Source: Arthrobacter ulcerisalmonis
GTDB taxonomy: Bacteria > Actinomycetota > Actinomycetes > Actinomycetales > Micrococcaceae
DNA length: 64,000 nt
Assembly: GCF_900609065.1 (NCBI RefSeq)
Contig: NZ_UXAU01000026.1
Location: forward strand, 91,566-155,565
Direction of reading: 5' to 3'
Shown here: positions 53,709 through 62,010 of the stretch, piece after piece
Layout of the letters: each line of letters opens with the position of its first letter
Numbering within the stretch: the first letter of the stretch is position 1
The notes under the pieces: model-generated
Databases searched by the model: none
Seen by the model: the letters and a program-made list of their open reading frames with translations, nothing else
Told to the model about the DNA's origin: nothing
Position numbers and translations under genes: made by a program

Positions 53709-54857
53709 TTAGAGCCGGATCCGGTAGCCCCGCTTCACCACCGTCTCCACAAGTTTGCCGTCCGGGAGGGCCGAGCGCAGCCGGCTCACGGTCATGTCCA
53801 AGGCATGCACCGAGCCGCGCAGTTCCAGCAGTTGGGACAGCGATTCCCGGGACAGGACAGCACCGCCCGCACCCAGCAGGGCCCGCAGGAGCAGCAGGGG
53901 CGCTGGCGCCAGCTCAACAGCTTCGCCGTCGATCCGCAGCATCCGGCCACGCAGTTCGACGCTGCCGCTGCTGGTCTCCAGGCGACGCACATGGTTCAGG
54001 GCCAGGTGCTCGGTGACCAAGCGGATCAGGGCTCCCATCCGGAACCGTTCCGGGACCAGCGGGCTGATTCCGGCGTCAAGGAGCGGTTGCGCGGTTACGG
54101 GGCCCACGACGGCGGTGGTCACAGTGGTCTTCAGGCTTGCGACGAGCTGTTTGTAAGCACCCATTTCGTGGGCTGTGCTCCAGAGGGCGTCGACGGCAGG
54201 GGCGCTGGTGAACGTCAGGACGTCCAGGTTTCCGCTGATGACGGCCTCGATAAGACGGGGGAGTTTGTCTTCGCCCTCCGGCCGCACCCAACGGTACGGC
54301 GTTACGGTCAGGACGGTGGCGCCGGAGAGCCGTAGCCGCTCGAGCTGCCGGACGTCGGTGTAACCGTGCAGCTGCACGGCCACGGTCTTGCCTCGCACTC
54401 CTTCTGCCAGGAGCATGTCCACCAGGGTGGCGGTGGTTTCGTCGCTGCTGATCCCGACGTCGGCCAGCCCGGCCGCGCGGACAGCGCCGCGCGCTTTGGG
54501 TCCCCGCACGAACATGCGGCACGCGCCGAGCGTTGCCAGGAGTTCCTCGCCAATCCCGAAGGTGTCTGCGGCCTCGCACCAGCGACGCATGCCGTAGGCG
54601 GTGGTGGCCACGCAGAGGTCAGGCTTGGCGGCGATGATGGCCCGGGTGTCCTCAATCAGGCGCATGTCCTCCTGGACGGGCGCGATCTTGAGGGCAGGAG
54701 CGTGCAGGACTTCGGCGCCGCGGCGTTCCAAGGCATCGATGAGGTCTCCGGAGCGACGGTCCGAGGTGACCCCGATGCGGAACCCCTCCAGGGGTGACTC
54801 CCCGGCGTCGGGCCTGATGTCGGCCTGGACGGGTTCACTGGGTGCGACGGCATTCAT
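53709..54857 (-). CDS. nnaR: HemD-like/winged-helix fusion regulator (NnaR-type)
   Basis: Residues 25-265 resemble uroporphyrinogen-III synthase; residues 285-382 are an OmpR-type winged helix (LRGRMLRIDG, ALDMTVSRLRSALP, VKRGYRIRL). This fusion is the layout of NnaR (Rv0260c, SCO2958), which works with GlnR to switch on nitrate/nitrite assimilation. ATG 54857 has AAAGGA 9 nt upstream; a GTG at 54875 overlaps the cobA stop (GTGA). It is last in the nirB-cobA-nnaR operon. Whether the HemD half is catalytic is unclear. Confidence 0.88.
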   Translation of the reverse strand: MNAVAPSEPVQADIRPDAGESPLEGFRIGVTSDRRSGDLIDALERRGAEVLHAPALKIAPVQEDMRLIEDTRAIIAAKPDLCVATTAYGMRRWCEAADTFGIGEELLATLGACRMFVRGPKARGAVRAAGLADVGISSDETTATLVDMLLAEGVRGKTVAVQLHGYTDVRQLERLRLSGATVLTVTPYRWVRPEGEDKLPRLIEAVISGNLDVLTFTSAPAVDALWSTAHEMGAYKQLVASLKTTVTTAVVGPVTAQPLLDAGISPLVPERFRMGALIRLVTEHLALNHVRRLETSSGSVELRGRMLRIDGEAVELAPAPLLLLRALLGAGGAVLSRESLSQLLELRGSVHALDMTVSRLRSALPDGKLVETVVKRGYRIRL

Positions 54858-54871
54858 GGGGGACAATCCTT

Positions 54872-55906
54872 TCACGAACCCAGCAGCGACGCTGCGAGCA
54901 GGTCGAATTCGGCAGTGGCCTGGGCGTGTCCGTTGTTGGCTGCGGCCACCCGGACCACCTCGCCGATGACCAGGACGGCCGGGTTGCTGCAGCCGGCAGC
55001 TGCGGAGGTGATGGTGCCGAGGTTGGCGAAGGTGGTTCGCTGGCCAGGGCGGTAGCCCCGTTCCACCACCGCCATGGGCATGTCGGCGCGCATGCCCGCT
55101 TGGCGGAGGCCTGCAGCCAGCTGGTGCAGGGTGCCGATGCCCATCAGCACCACGATGGTTCCGCCCAGGCCGGTGAGGTGCCGGTGCTCGTCGGCGGTCA
55201 GCGGAGCGTGCCCGGAGACTACGGTGAACATGTGGCTGACCTCGCGGTGCGTCACGGGGATCCCAGCGGCGGCCGGCACGGAGATGGCGCTGGTCACTCC
55301 CGAGATCACCTGGACTTTGACGCCTGCCGCCACGCAGGCAGCTACTTCCTCGCCGCCACGACCAAAGACGTAGGGGTCGCCACCCTTGAACCGGACCACG
55401 TTGTTTCCGGCCAGGGCGGCATCCACCATCAACTGCTGGATGTCCGTCTGGCTCACCTTGTGGTGGCCTGGTTTCTTGCCCACGTCCACCAGTCTGGCGG
55501 TGGTCAGCACCGGCAGTTCCTGGTAAGGAGCGAGGCGATCGTAAAACACCACGTCAGCGTCGCGCAGCGCCTTCAAAGCCGCCAGGGTCAGCAGGTCGGT
55601 GCTGCCGGGGCCGCCGCCCACCAGAGTGACGTGGCCCGCCGCGCCAGCGGCCGGTTCGCTGGCCACGGGGACGCCGGCCGCCCGATAACGGGAAAGGACC
55701 GGCTCCCAGCCGGGCTGGCCGTCGTCGACCGCTGCCACCAGGAAGGGACGGGCCGGCAACCCGGCGCCGGGGCCCAGATACGCTGGGACAGGCAGGTGGA
55801 AGACCACCGCGCCGGCTGACTCGTAGCGTTTGATGGCCTGCCGGGCAGCCGTGGCCGCGCCGGTCACCAGGACGTGCTGGCCGGTGAGATCGATGCTGAG
55901 CTGCAT
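54872..55906 (-). CDS. cobA: Uroporphyrinogen-III C-methyltransferase
   Basis: Makes precorrin-2, the precursor of the siroheme needed by NirB. The SUMT domain starts near 90 with GHVTLVGGGPGSTDLLT; later motifs VVRFKGGDPYVFGRGGEE and GVTSAISVPAAAGIPVTHR are complete. The first ~85 residues look like a shortened Rossmann remnant of a CysG/Met8-like part (HVLVTGAATAAR) that has lost the dehydrogenase/chelatase core. GAGGGAT precedes the ATG, 3 nt after nirB. Confidence 0.93.
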   Translation of the reverse strand: MQLSIDLTGQHVLVTGAATAARQAIKRYESAGAVVFHLPVPAYLGPGAGLPARPFLVAAVDDGQPGWEPVLSRYRAAGVPVASEPAAGAAGHVTLVGGGPGSTDLLTLAALKALRDADVVFYDRLAPYQELPVLTTARLVDVGKKPGHHKVSQTDIQQLMVDAALAGNNVVRFKGGDPYVFGRGGEEVAACVAAGVKVQVISGVTSAISVPAAAGIPVTHREVSHMFTVVSGHAPLTADEHRHLTGLGGTIVVLMGIGTLHQLAAGLRQAGMRADMPMAVVERGYRPGQRTTFANLGTITSAAAGCSNPAVLVIGEVVRVAAANNGHAQATAEFDLLAASLLGS

Positions 55907-55909
55907 GGG

Positions 55910-58540
55910 CTATCCCTCGCTTGCGTTGCTGGATCGGACGGGGATGCTGGAACCGATCAGGACCCGTGCCTTCTCTTGGGCGGTGGCGGGGCGCATCTGG
56001 CCCCGCTCGTCGGGAACAAAGGTGATGGAATCGTCCTTCTGGTCCGGGGCGTTGACGAAGGAACGGAACCTGCGGAGCCGCTCCGGGTCCTTCAAGGTGT
56101 CAGCCCATTCGTCCTGGTAGGTGTCCACGTGCTTGGCCATGGCCGCTTCGAGGTCCGCGGCGATGCCCAGGGAATCGTTGACCACCACGTCTTCCACGTG
56201 GCGGATGCCGCCGTCGAGTTCTTCCTGCCACCTGGCGGTCCGTTGGAGCCGGTCGGCCGTCCGGATGTAGTACATAAAGTACCTATCGATGTATTTGATC
56301 AGCGTTTCGTCGTCCAAGTCCTTCGCCAGGAGCTCGGCGTGCGCTGGCGTGGCGCCACCGTTGCCGCCCACGTACAGGTTCCAGCCGTCCGCGGTGGCGA
56401 TGACTCCCACGTCCTTGCCGCGGGCCTCGGCGCATTCCCGTGCGCAGCCGGACACGCCCATCTTGAGCTTGTGCGGGCTGCGCAGCCCGCGGTAGCGCAG
56501 CTCCAAAGCGATGGCCATGGCCACGGAGTCCTGGACCCCGAACCGGCACCACGTGGATCCGACGCAGGATTTCACCGTGCGTAGGCTCTTGCCGTAGGCC
56601 TGCCCCGATTCAAAGCCGGCGTCCACGAGTTCCTTCCAGATCTCCGGCAACTCTTCGAGCCGGGCGCCAAACATGTCGATCCGTTGGCCGCCGGTGATCT
56701 TGGTATAGAGGTTGTACTTTTCCGCCACGGCGGCGATCACACCGAGTTTCTTCGGGGTGATCTCGCCGCCAGCGATGCGCGGGACCACCGAGTAGGTCCC
56801 GTCCTTCTGCATGTTGGCCAAGGCACGGTCATTGGTGTCCTGCAGGGTACCGCGACCTGCCCCCAGCACGTAGGCGCTGTTTTGGCTGGCCAGAATGTTC
56901 GCGATGGTGGGCTTGCAGATGTCGCAGCCAGCACCTGTGCCGTACCTGGCCATGATTTCCTCGAAGGAGCTGAGCTCCAGGACGCGGATCGTCTCGAACA
57001 GTTCCTGCCGGGAGAGTTCGATGTGCTCGCACAGGGCCTTGGAAACCTCGACGCCGGATTTGGTCAGTTCCGTTTCCAGCAGTTTCTTGAGCATGGGGAC
57101 GCAGGAGCCGCACTGGGTGCCGGCCCGGGTGCAGCCCTTGAGCTCGCCGAGTTCCCGGACGGGGGCGTTTCCGTCGCAGGTGCCGCAGCCGTTGACGGCG
57201 TCGCGGATGCTGCCGGCGGAAACGTTGTTGCAGGAACACAGCGTGGCATCGTCGGGGAGTTCGGTGTCCGGAGCCTCGCCACCGCCAGCCGCGGAGAGGT
57301 AGGCGCCGGGTTCGGCGCTGAGCTCCCTGCCCAGCATGGGCCGGAGGGCGGTGTAGGGGGTGGCGTCGCCAACGAAGATGCCACCCAGGAGGGTCTTGGC
57401 ATCATCGGTGGTGACAATTTTCTGGTAGACACCCCGGGCAGGGTCGGCGTAGACGATCTCCAACGAGTGCTCGGTCCGGGCGAAGGCGTCGCCGAAGCTG
57501 GCTACGTCGACGCCGGACAGCTTCAGTTTGGTGGCAGTGTCGAAACCGGGGAAGGTAGCGGCACCGCCGTGCAGCCGATCGGCCACGATTTCCGCCATGG
57601 TGTTGGCGGGGGCCACCAACCCCAAACACATGCCTTCGAAGTTGGCGACCTCGCCGATGGCCCAGATACCGTCAACCTCCGTGGCGCAGTAGTCATTGAT
57701 GACCACCCCACCGCGAGGGCCCAGGCTGAACTGTTGGGCCTCGGCGTCCGCGGCGCGGAAGAGTTCGTCCCGGGGCCGCACCCCAATGGCTGCCACCACC
57801 AGGTCCGCGGCGACGGTGCGGCCGTCAGCCATCAAGACCCCGGTGACCTGGCCGCCGTCGTCCGTCACCACCTCGGCGGGATACACACCGGCGTGGAACG
57901 TGAAGCCCTTGGCCTCGATCAAGCGGCCCAGCGCCTGCCCCGCACCCTGATCGAGTTGGGTGCTCATCAGCCATTGTGAGCCGTTGATGACAATGGGGTT
58001 CGCGCCCAACTGCTCTGTGCCGGCAGCCGATTCCAGGCCCAGGAGACCGCCGCCGATAGTGACTGCATTGACCTGCCGGCCCAGTTTCACCGTGAGGTCC
58101 GCGATGGCCTGGTTGATGGCCCAGACGTCTTCCAGCGTGCGGTAGACGTGCGTGTGCTCGGCGCCGGGAATGGGTAGCCGGGCAGCATCTGACCCGGTAG
58201 CAACCACCAGGTGGTCGTAGGCGTAGGTGGAACCGGCGGCGGTGGAAACGGTCTTGGCCTCGGTGTCGATCGAGACGGCGCGCTCGCCGGTCTGCAACGT
58301 CAGCGCCGGGTGCTCCCACATGCTGGCGTGGCCGAGCGTGAGGTCCACGTCTTTGTCGGTCAGCGCTTTGGACAAGGCCACCCGGTCGTAGGGGAGGTGG
58401 GCTTCCTCGGCCAGGACGGTGAGCTGCCAGCCATCAAGTCCCCGGGTGTGCATGGCCTCGGCGAAGCGATGGGCAGCCGGACCGCCGCCAACCACGACGA
58501 TGCGGTGTGGCGCTTCTGGACGGGAAGTTTGTTCGGTCAC
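55910..58540 (-). CDS. nirB: Assimilatory nitrite reductase [NAD(P)H], large subunit
   Basis: Reduces nitrite to ammonium in the cytosol. FAD and NADH modules (about 10-330) with VVVGGGPAAHR and IGGGLLGLES; a [2Fe-2S] BFD-like segment beginning with C435-x-C437 and GTQCGSC; then the siroheme/[4Fe-4S] half with cysteines C659, C665, C699 and C703 (SCVGSTWCRFG, SGCAREC). The length (876 aa) is normal. The GTG start has GAAAGG at 7 nt. A GC-rich stem-loop (58559-58566/58577-58584) lies just upstream of this ribosome site and could affect translation. The nirD partner is divergent instead of downstream. Confidence 0.96.
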   Translation of the reverse strand: MTEQTSRPEAPHRIVVVGGGPAAHRFAEAMHTRGLDGWQLTVLAEEAHLPYDRVALSKALTDKDVDLTLGHASMWEHPALTLQTGERAVSIDTEAKTVSTAAGSTYAYDHLVVATGSDAARLPIPGAEHTHVYRTLEDVWAINQAIADLTVKLGRQVNAVTIGGGLLGLESAAGTEQLGANPIVINGSQWLMSTQLDQGAGQALGRLIEAKGFTFHAGVYPAEVVTDDGGQVTGVLMADGRTVAADLVVAAIGVRPRDELFRAADAEAQQFSLGPRGGVVINDYCATEVDGIWAIGEVANFEGMCLGLVAPANTMAEIVADRLHGGAATFPGFDTATKLKLSGVDVASFGDAFARTEHSLEIVYADPARGVYQKIVTTDDAKTLLGGIFVGDATPYTALRPMLGRELSAEPGAYLSAAGGGEAPDTELPDDATLCSCNNVSAGSIRDAVNGCGTCDGNAPVRELGELKGCTRAGTQCGSCVPMLKKLLETELTKSGVEVSKALCEHIELSRQELFETIRVLELSSFEEIMARYGTGAGCDICKPTIANILASQNSAYVLGAGRGTLQDTNDRALANMQKDGTYSVVPRIAGGEITPKKLGVIAAVAEKYNLYTKITGGQRIDMFGARLEELPEIWKELVDAGFESGQAYGKSLRTVKSCVGSTWCRFGVQDSVAMAIALELRYRGLRSPHKLKMGVSGCARECAEARGKDVGVIATADGWNLYVGGNGGATPAHAELLAKDLDDETLIKYIDRYFMYYIRTADRLQRTARWQEELDGGIRHVEDVVVNDSLGIAADLEAAMAKHVDTYQDEWADTLKDPERLRRFRSFVNAPDQKDDSITFVPDERGQMRPATAQEKARVLIGSSIPVRSSNASEG

Positions 58541-58606
58541 TGCTGGGCCTTTCGCAGGGGCCGCGGTCCTGATGGTCCGCGGCCATGTTGCTCGATCTTT
58601 CCCTCC

Positions 58607-58660
58607 ACCCTAGGAAGCTGCAGTTTCGCTTCAATGTCCCTTATGTTTCGTCAACTTAAC
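58607..58660 (-). promoter_or_regulatory. GlnR-type box and -10 element for nirB
   Basis: Read toward nirB: GTTAA-n6-GAAAC-n6-GACAT-n6-GAAAC (58660 down to 58623), an a-b-a-b array with 11-bp periodicity matching the actinobacterial GlnR consensus gTnAC-n6-GaAAC. Both b-sites are perfect. After exactly 10 bp comes TAGGGT (58612-58607), a -10 element that gives a transcript start near 58600. Confidence 0.7.
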
Positions 58661-58700
58661 TTCTGCATCACGATCGCGTGTCGGGCGCAGTGAGACGCCT

Positions 58701-58754
58701 TTTACCCGGCCGACACATTTCCCGTACCCAGGAGAAACACCCCCTGCCTAGCGT
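58701..58754 (+). promoter_or_regulatory. GlnR-type box and -10 element for nirD
   Basis: Read toward nirD: TTTAC-n6-GACAC-n6-CGTAC-n6-GAAAC (58701-58738), again 11-bp periodic, then exactly 10 bp, then TAGCGT (58749-58754). The geometry is the mirror image of the nirB promoter. The a-sites are weaker than in nirB's box. Confidence 0.6.
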
Positions 58755-58817
58755 GGTTCATGGCTGCTTTTCGCATCCGCGACCAATCGACGCACGCTTG
58801 AGGGAGAGGAGCCGGAC

Positions 58818-59231
58818 ATGACGGCAACACTTGAAATGGGGCCGCTCGCCGGTGGCTTGGCCGGCGCGGGAACGGCTGCTGCAACGCACGACGCCGGCAC
58901 TCCGGCAGGTGCCTCGTGGCGGCGGATTTGCGCGGTCGCGGACCTCGAACTCGCCTGGGGCGAGGCGGCGTTGGTGGCCGGGCAACAGATCGCCCTCTTC
59001 CGAGTCGGCGCTGCGGAGGTTTTTGCCGTGGCCAACCAGGATCCTGCCACGGGAGCGCAGGTCATGGCGCGGGGCATCCTCGGCTCACGTGGGCAGCGGC
59101 CCACCATCGCCTCACCGTTGCACAAGGAGGTCTACGACCTCGAAAGCGGCACGTGCTTCACCAGCCCGGAGCTGGCTTTGGCCACGTTTGGCACCCGCCT
59201 GGTGGACGGGTTTGTTGAGGTAGTGCTCTAG
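58818..59231 (+). CDS. nirD: Assimilatory nitrite reductase, small subunit (Rieske-like)
   Basis: A 137-aa NirD: Rieske-type beta fold from residue 34 (WRRICAVADL to LVDGFVEVVL) with SPLHKEVYDLESG near 103-115. The [2Fe-2S] cysteines and histidines of true Rieske proteins are absent, as is normal for assimilatory NirD. The first 30 residues are a Gly/Ala-rich extension. GAGAGGAG precedes the ATG. Coded opposite nirB across a 277-bp shared control region. The stop overlaps the convergent mutase stop in a CTAG. Confidence 0.92.
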   Translation: MTATLEMGPLAGGLAGAGTAAATHDAGTPAGASWRRICAVADLELAWGEAALVAGQQIALFRVGAAEVFAVANQDPATGAQVMARGILGSRGQRPTIASPLHKEVYDLESGTCFTSPELALATFGTRLVDGFVEVVL

Positions 59232-60991
59232 AGTCCCAGCGCTTCACTGACATCGCGGAGGGTCTCGTCCAGCGCGGCCCGTGCGGCCTGCCGGGCGGCG
59301 GGCAGTTCGGCGGCAGATTCCACCGGGTGGATCACCTCGAGGTAGCACTTGAGCTTGGGTTCAGTGCCGCTGGGCCTGATGATCACGCGGGTGAGGTTGC
59401 GGGTGATGTACAGCAGGCCTTCCGTGGGCGGCAATTGGGGGGTGCCCACGGCCAGGTCGGTGTAGGTTTCCACTCCGGAGGAGCCAAACGACTCCGGCGG
59501 TGAGACTCGGAGCCTGTTCATCATCGCGTCCAGGAGGCCCAGGTCGCCCACCCGGATGCTGAGCTGGTCGCTGGCGTGCAAGCCGTGCTGGAGGTAGAGC
59601 TCGTCGAGGGTATCGAAGATCGTCTTGCCCTCGGCCTTGGCGGTGGCGGCCAACTCCGCAATCAAGACCGCAGCGGAAATGCCGTCCTTGTCCTTCACCA
59701 GATCCGGTGCCACACAGTAGCCCAGGGCTTCCTCGTAGCCGTATGTCAGGCCGGGAACCCTGGAGATCCACTTGAATCCGGTGAGCGTTTCTTCATGCTG
59801 ATAGCCCGCCGCCGCGGCAATCCGGGCCAGCAGCCGGGATGACACGATCGAGTTGGCAAAGACGCCCGTGATCGCGCTGTCCTGGTCACTATTCGTTGGT
59901 GATTCGTTCCCAGCAGCCGCCCGGGCTGCCACGTGGGCGCCCAGCAGCGACCCCACCTCGTCGCCGCGCAGCATGCGCCACGCCCCGGTGTCCGGGTCCT
60001 TGGCAGCGACAGCAGCCCGATCGGCGTCGGGATCGTTGGCAAGGACGACGTCGGCGTCCAGCCGTTCCGCGGCAGCCAACGCCAGGTCCAGGGCGCCAGG
60101 TTCTTCCGGATTGGGGAAGCTGACCGTTGGGAAGTCGGGGTCCGGTTCTGCCTGTTCGGCCACCACGGTGACATCCGTGAAACCTGCGGCATTGAGGACA
60201 GCCACCGCCGTCTCGCCACCCACCCCGTGCATGGGCGTCAGGACGATACGCAGGTCCCGGGCTGGAAAGTGCTCGGGATGGGCCAGGGCAGCGACGGCGG
60301 CCTGGTAATCCGCGGCAACGTCCGAGCCGAGGACGGTCCACCCGTCGGCTGCCAGGGCGATGCTGTCGACGGTGCCCACGGCGTCGATCTGGGTAGCGAT
60401 GGCAGCATCGTACGGAGCGACGATCTGCGCGCCCGCGCCGCTGGCTGGGACGGCGTGCCGGCCCAGGTAGACCTTATAGCCGTTGTCCTGCGGCGGATTG
60501 TGGCTGGCGGTGACCATCACGCCGCCGTCGCAGTCCAGCGCCCGGACGGCGTAGGCCAGCAGGGGAGTGGGCAGGGCGGACGGCAAGAGGAACGTTTCAA
60601 TACCCGCGGCGGTGAAGATCGCGGCGGTTTCGGCGGCGAAGATGTCTGAGTTGTGGCGGGCGTCGTAGCCCACGACGGCGCGTGGCCTGCTCCCCGGCGC
60701 AGCGGCAGCGACCGTCTCGGTCAGGAAAGCCGCCAGGCCTGCTGCGGCGCGGCGCACCACCACCCGGTTCATCCGGTTGGGTCCAGCGCCGAGGGCGGCA
60801 CGTAGGCCTGCGGTGCCGAACTGCAGGGTGCCGCGGAAGCTGTCCGTCAGTTCTTGCCGGGCAGCGGGGACGCCGTCTTCGGCCTGCTGGATCAGTTCCA
60901 GGAGTTCGGCAGCGGTCACGGGATCCGGATCGGAGGCGGCCCAGTCACGGGCTGCGGTGAACAGGTGGGACTCGGCATCGACGGAGGTCAT
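59228..60991 (-). CDS. pmmB: Phosphosugar mutase (PGM2/PmmB-type)
   Basis: Alpha-D-phosphohexomutase of the PGM2 branch: FGTAGLRA near 57-64, catalytic phosphoserine Ser163 in TASHNPPQDNGYKVY, metal loop DPDADR, and the C-terminal phosphate-binding RPSGTEPK. 587 aa, normal. The branch includes phosphopentomutases, and the adjacent purine nucleoside phosphorylase makes ribose-1-phosphate conversion a likely role (inference; equals Rv3308 next to deoD). A TAGCTT -10 ends 7 nt before the ATG, suggesting a leaderless mRNA in spite of the operon-like position. Confidence 0.9.
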   Translation of the reverse strand: MTSVDAESHLFTAARDWAASDPDPVTAAELLELIQQAEDGVPAARQELTDSFRGTLQFGTAGLRAALGAGPNRMNRVVVRRAAAGLAAFLTETVAAAAPGSRPRAVVGYDARHNSDIFAAETAAIFTAAGIETFLLPSALPTPLLAYAVRALDCDGGVMVTASHNPPQDNGYKVYLGRHAVPASGAGAQIVAPYDAAIATQIDAVGTVDSIALAADGWTVLGSDVAADYQAAVAALAHPEHFPARDLRIVLTPMHGVGGETAVAVLNAAGFTDVTVVAEQAEPDPDFPTVSFPNPEEPGALDLALAAAERLDADVVLANDPDADRAAVAAKDPDTGAWRMLRGDEVGSLLGAHVAARAAAGNESPTNSDQDSAITGVFANSIVSSRLLARIAAAAGYQHEETLTGFKWISRVPGLTYGYEEALGYCVAPDLVKDKDGISAAVLIAELAATAKAEGKTIFDTLDELYLQHGLHASDQLSIRVGDLGLLDAMMNRLRVSPPESFGSSGVETYTDLAVGTPQLPPTEGLLYITRNLTRVIIRPSGTEPKLKCYLEVIHPVESAAELPAARQAARAALDETLRDVSEALGL

Positions 60992-61032
60992 GGGCTTAAA
61001 GCTATCGTCATTGGCAGCCTGTTACAGCCACC

Positions 61033-61088
61033 GCACGCCCAGATTCCGGCCCGTACTGGTAGTTTCATGGGCCGGAATCGGGGCGTGC
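61033..61088 (-). terminator. Terminator after punA
   Basis: GCACGCCC-A-GATTCCGGCCC (61033-61052) pairs with GGGCCGGAATC-G-GGGCGTGC (61069-61088) with one A/G mismatch around a 16-nt loop. It separates punA from pmmB and explains why pmmB has its own promoter. Confidence 0.75.
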
Positions 61089-61092
61089 CGCC

Positions 61093-61911
61093 TCAGAGTT
61101 TGGCGATGATGTCCGCCAGGAGCCGGGAAATCCGCGGTCCGGCGGCCTGCCCGGATTCAATGACTTCCTGGTGGCTCAGCGGCTGCGGGCTGATGCCGGC
61201 GGCGAGATTGGTGACCAAAGAGATACCAAAGACTTCCATCCCGGCATGCCGGCCGGCGATTGCCTCCAACGCCGTCGACATACCCACCAGTTCAGCGCCG
61301 ATCCGCTTGGCGTACTGCACTTCTGCCGGTGTTTCGTAGTGCGGACCGGTGAATTGGGCGTAGATGCCTTCGTCCAGGGATGGGTCCACCTCGCGGGCGA
61401 GGGCGCGGATACGCGAGGAGTAAAGGTCGGTGAGGTCGACGAAGGTAGCGCCTTCAAGGGGGGACGCCGCGGTGAGGTTGATGTGGTCGCTGATCAGTAC
61501 CGGGGTGCCCGGCGCCCAGTCCTCGTTGAGTCCGCCACAGCCGTTGGTCAGGACCAATGTCTTACAGCCCGCTGCGGCGGCGGTACGGATGCCGTGGACT
61601 ACGGCGCGGACGCCCTTGCCCTCGTAGTAATGGGTGCGGGCGCCCAGGACGAGTGCGCGCTTGCCGTCGCTGGTGCGGACGGAGCGGATGGTGCCAGTGT
61701 GGCCCACCACGGCGGGAGTGTGGAAGCCGGGGACTTCCTCGGCGGTCAGGGTGGCGGTGGTTTCGCCAATCAGGTCAGCGGCCTCGCCCCAGCCTGAGCC
61801 GAGGACAAGAGCGACGTCATGGCGCTCCACATCGGTCTCGTGGGCAATGTAGTCAGCCGCGGCCTGGGCGGCGGCGAAGGGATCCGTGGTCTCAAAGTCT
61901 GTTGTACTCAC
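61093..61911 (-). CDS. punA: Purine nucleoside phosphorylase
   Basis: Trimeric-type PNP: converts purine (deoxy)nucleosides and phosphate to base and (deoxy)ribose-1-phosphate. LVLGSGWGE near 36-44, GRTHYYEG-like ARTHYYEG loop, TNGCGGLN with the base-binding region, and GMSTALEA phosphate-binding motif. 272 aa, normal. TAGCTT (61923-61918) ends 6 nt before the GTG start, so the mRNA is probably leaderless. Confidence 0.94.
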   Translation of the reverse strand: MSTTDFETTDPFAAAQAAADYIAHETDVERHDVALVLGSGWGEAADLIGETTATLTAEEVPGFHTPAVVGHTGTIRSVRTSDGKRALVLGARTHYYEGKGVRAVVHGIRTAAAAGCKTLVLTNGCGGLNEDWAPGTPVLISDHINLTAASPLEGATFVDLTDLYSSRIRALAREVDPSLDEGIYAQFTGPHYETPAEVQYAKRIGAELVGMSTALEAIAGRHAGMEVFGISLVTNLAAGISPQPLSHQEVIESGQAAGPRISRLLADIIAKL

Positions 61912-61917
61912 TGGTCA

Positions 61918-61923
61918 AAGCTA
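61918..61923 (-). promoter_or_regulatory. -10 element for leaderless punA mRNA
   Basis: TAGCTT on the minus strand ends 6 nt before the punA GTG; no Shine-Dalgarno is present. It shares the ~100-bp divergent region with the lpdA-like gene. Confidence 0.45.
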
Positions 61924-62010
61924 TCCTGCTCCACCGGATGCGCCCAGCGTTTGGGCCAATATGGTCCGCGTCTCCTTCTTTGGACCTCTGGACCTGAGGG
62001 AGGACAATGA

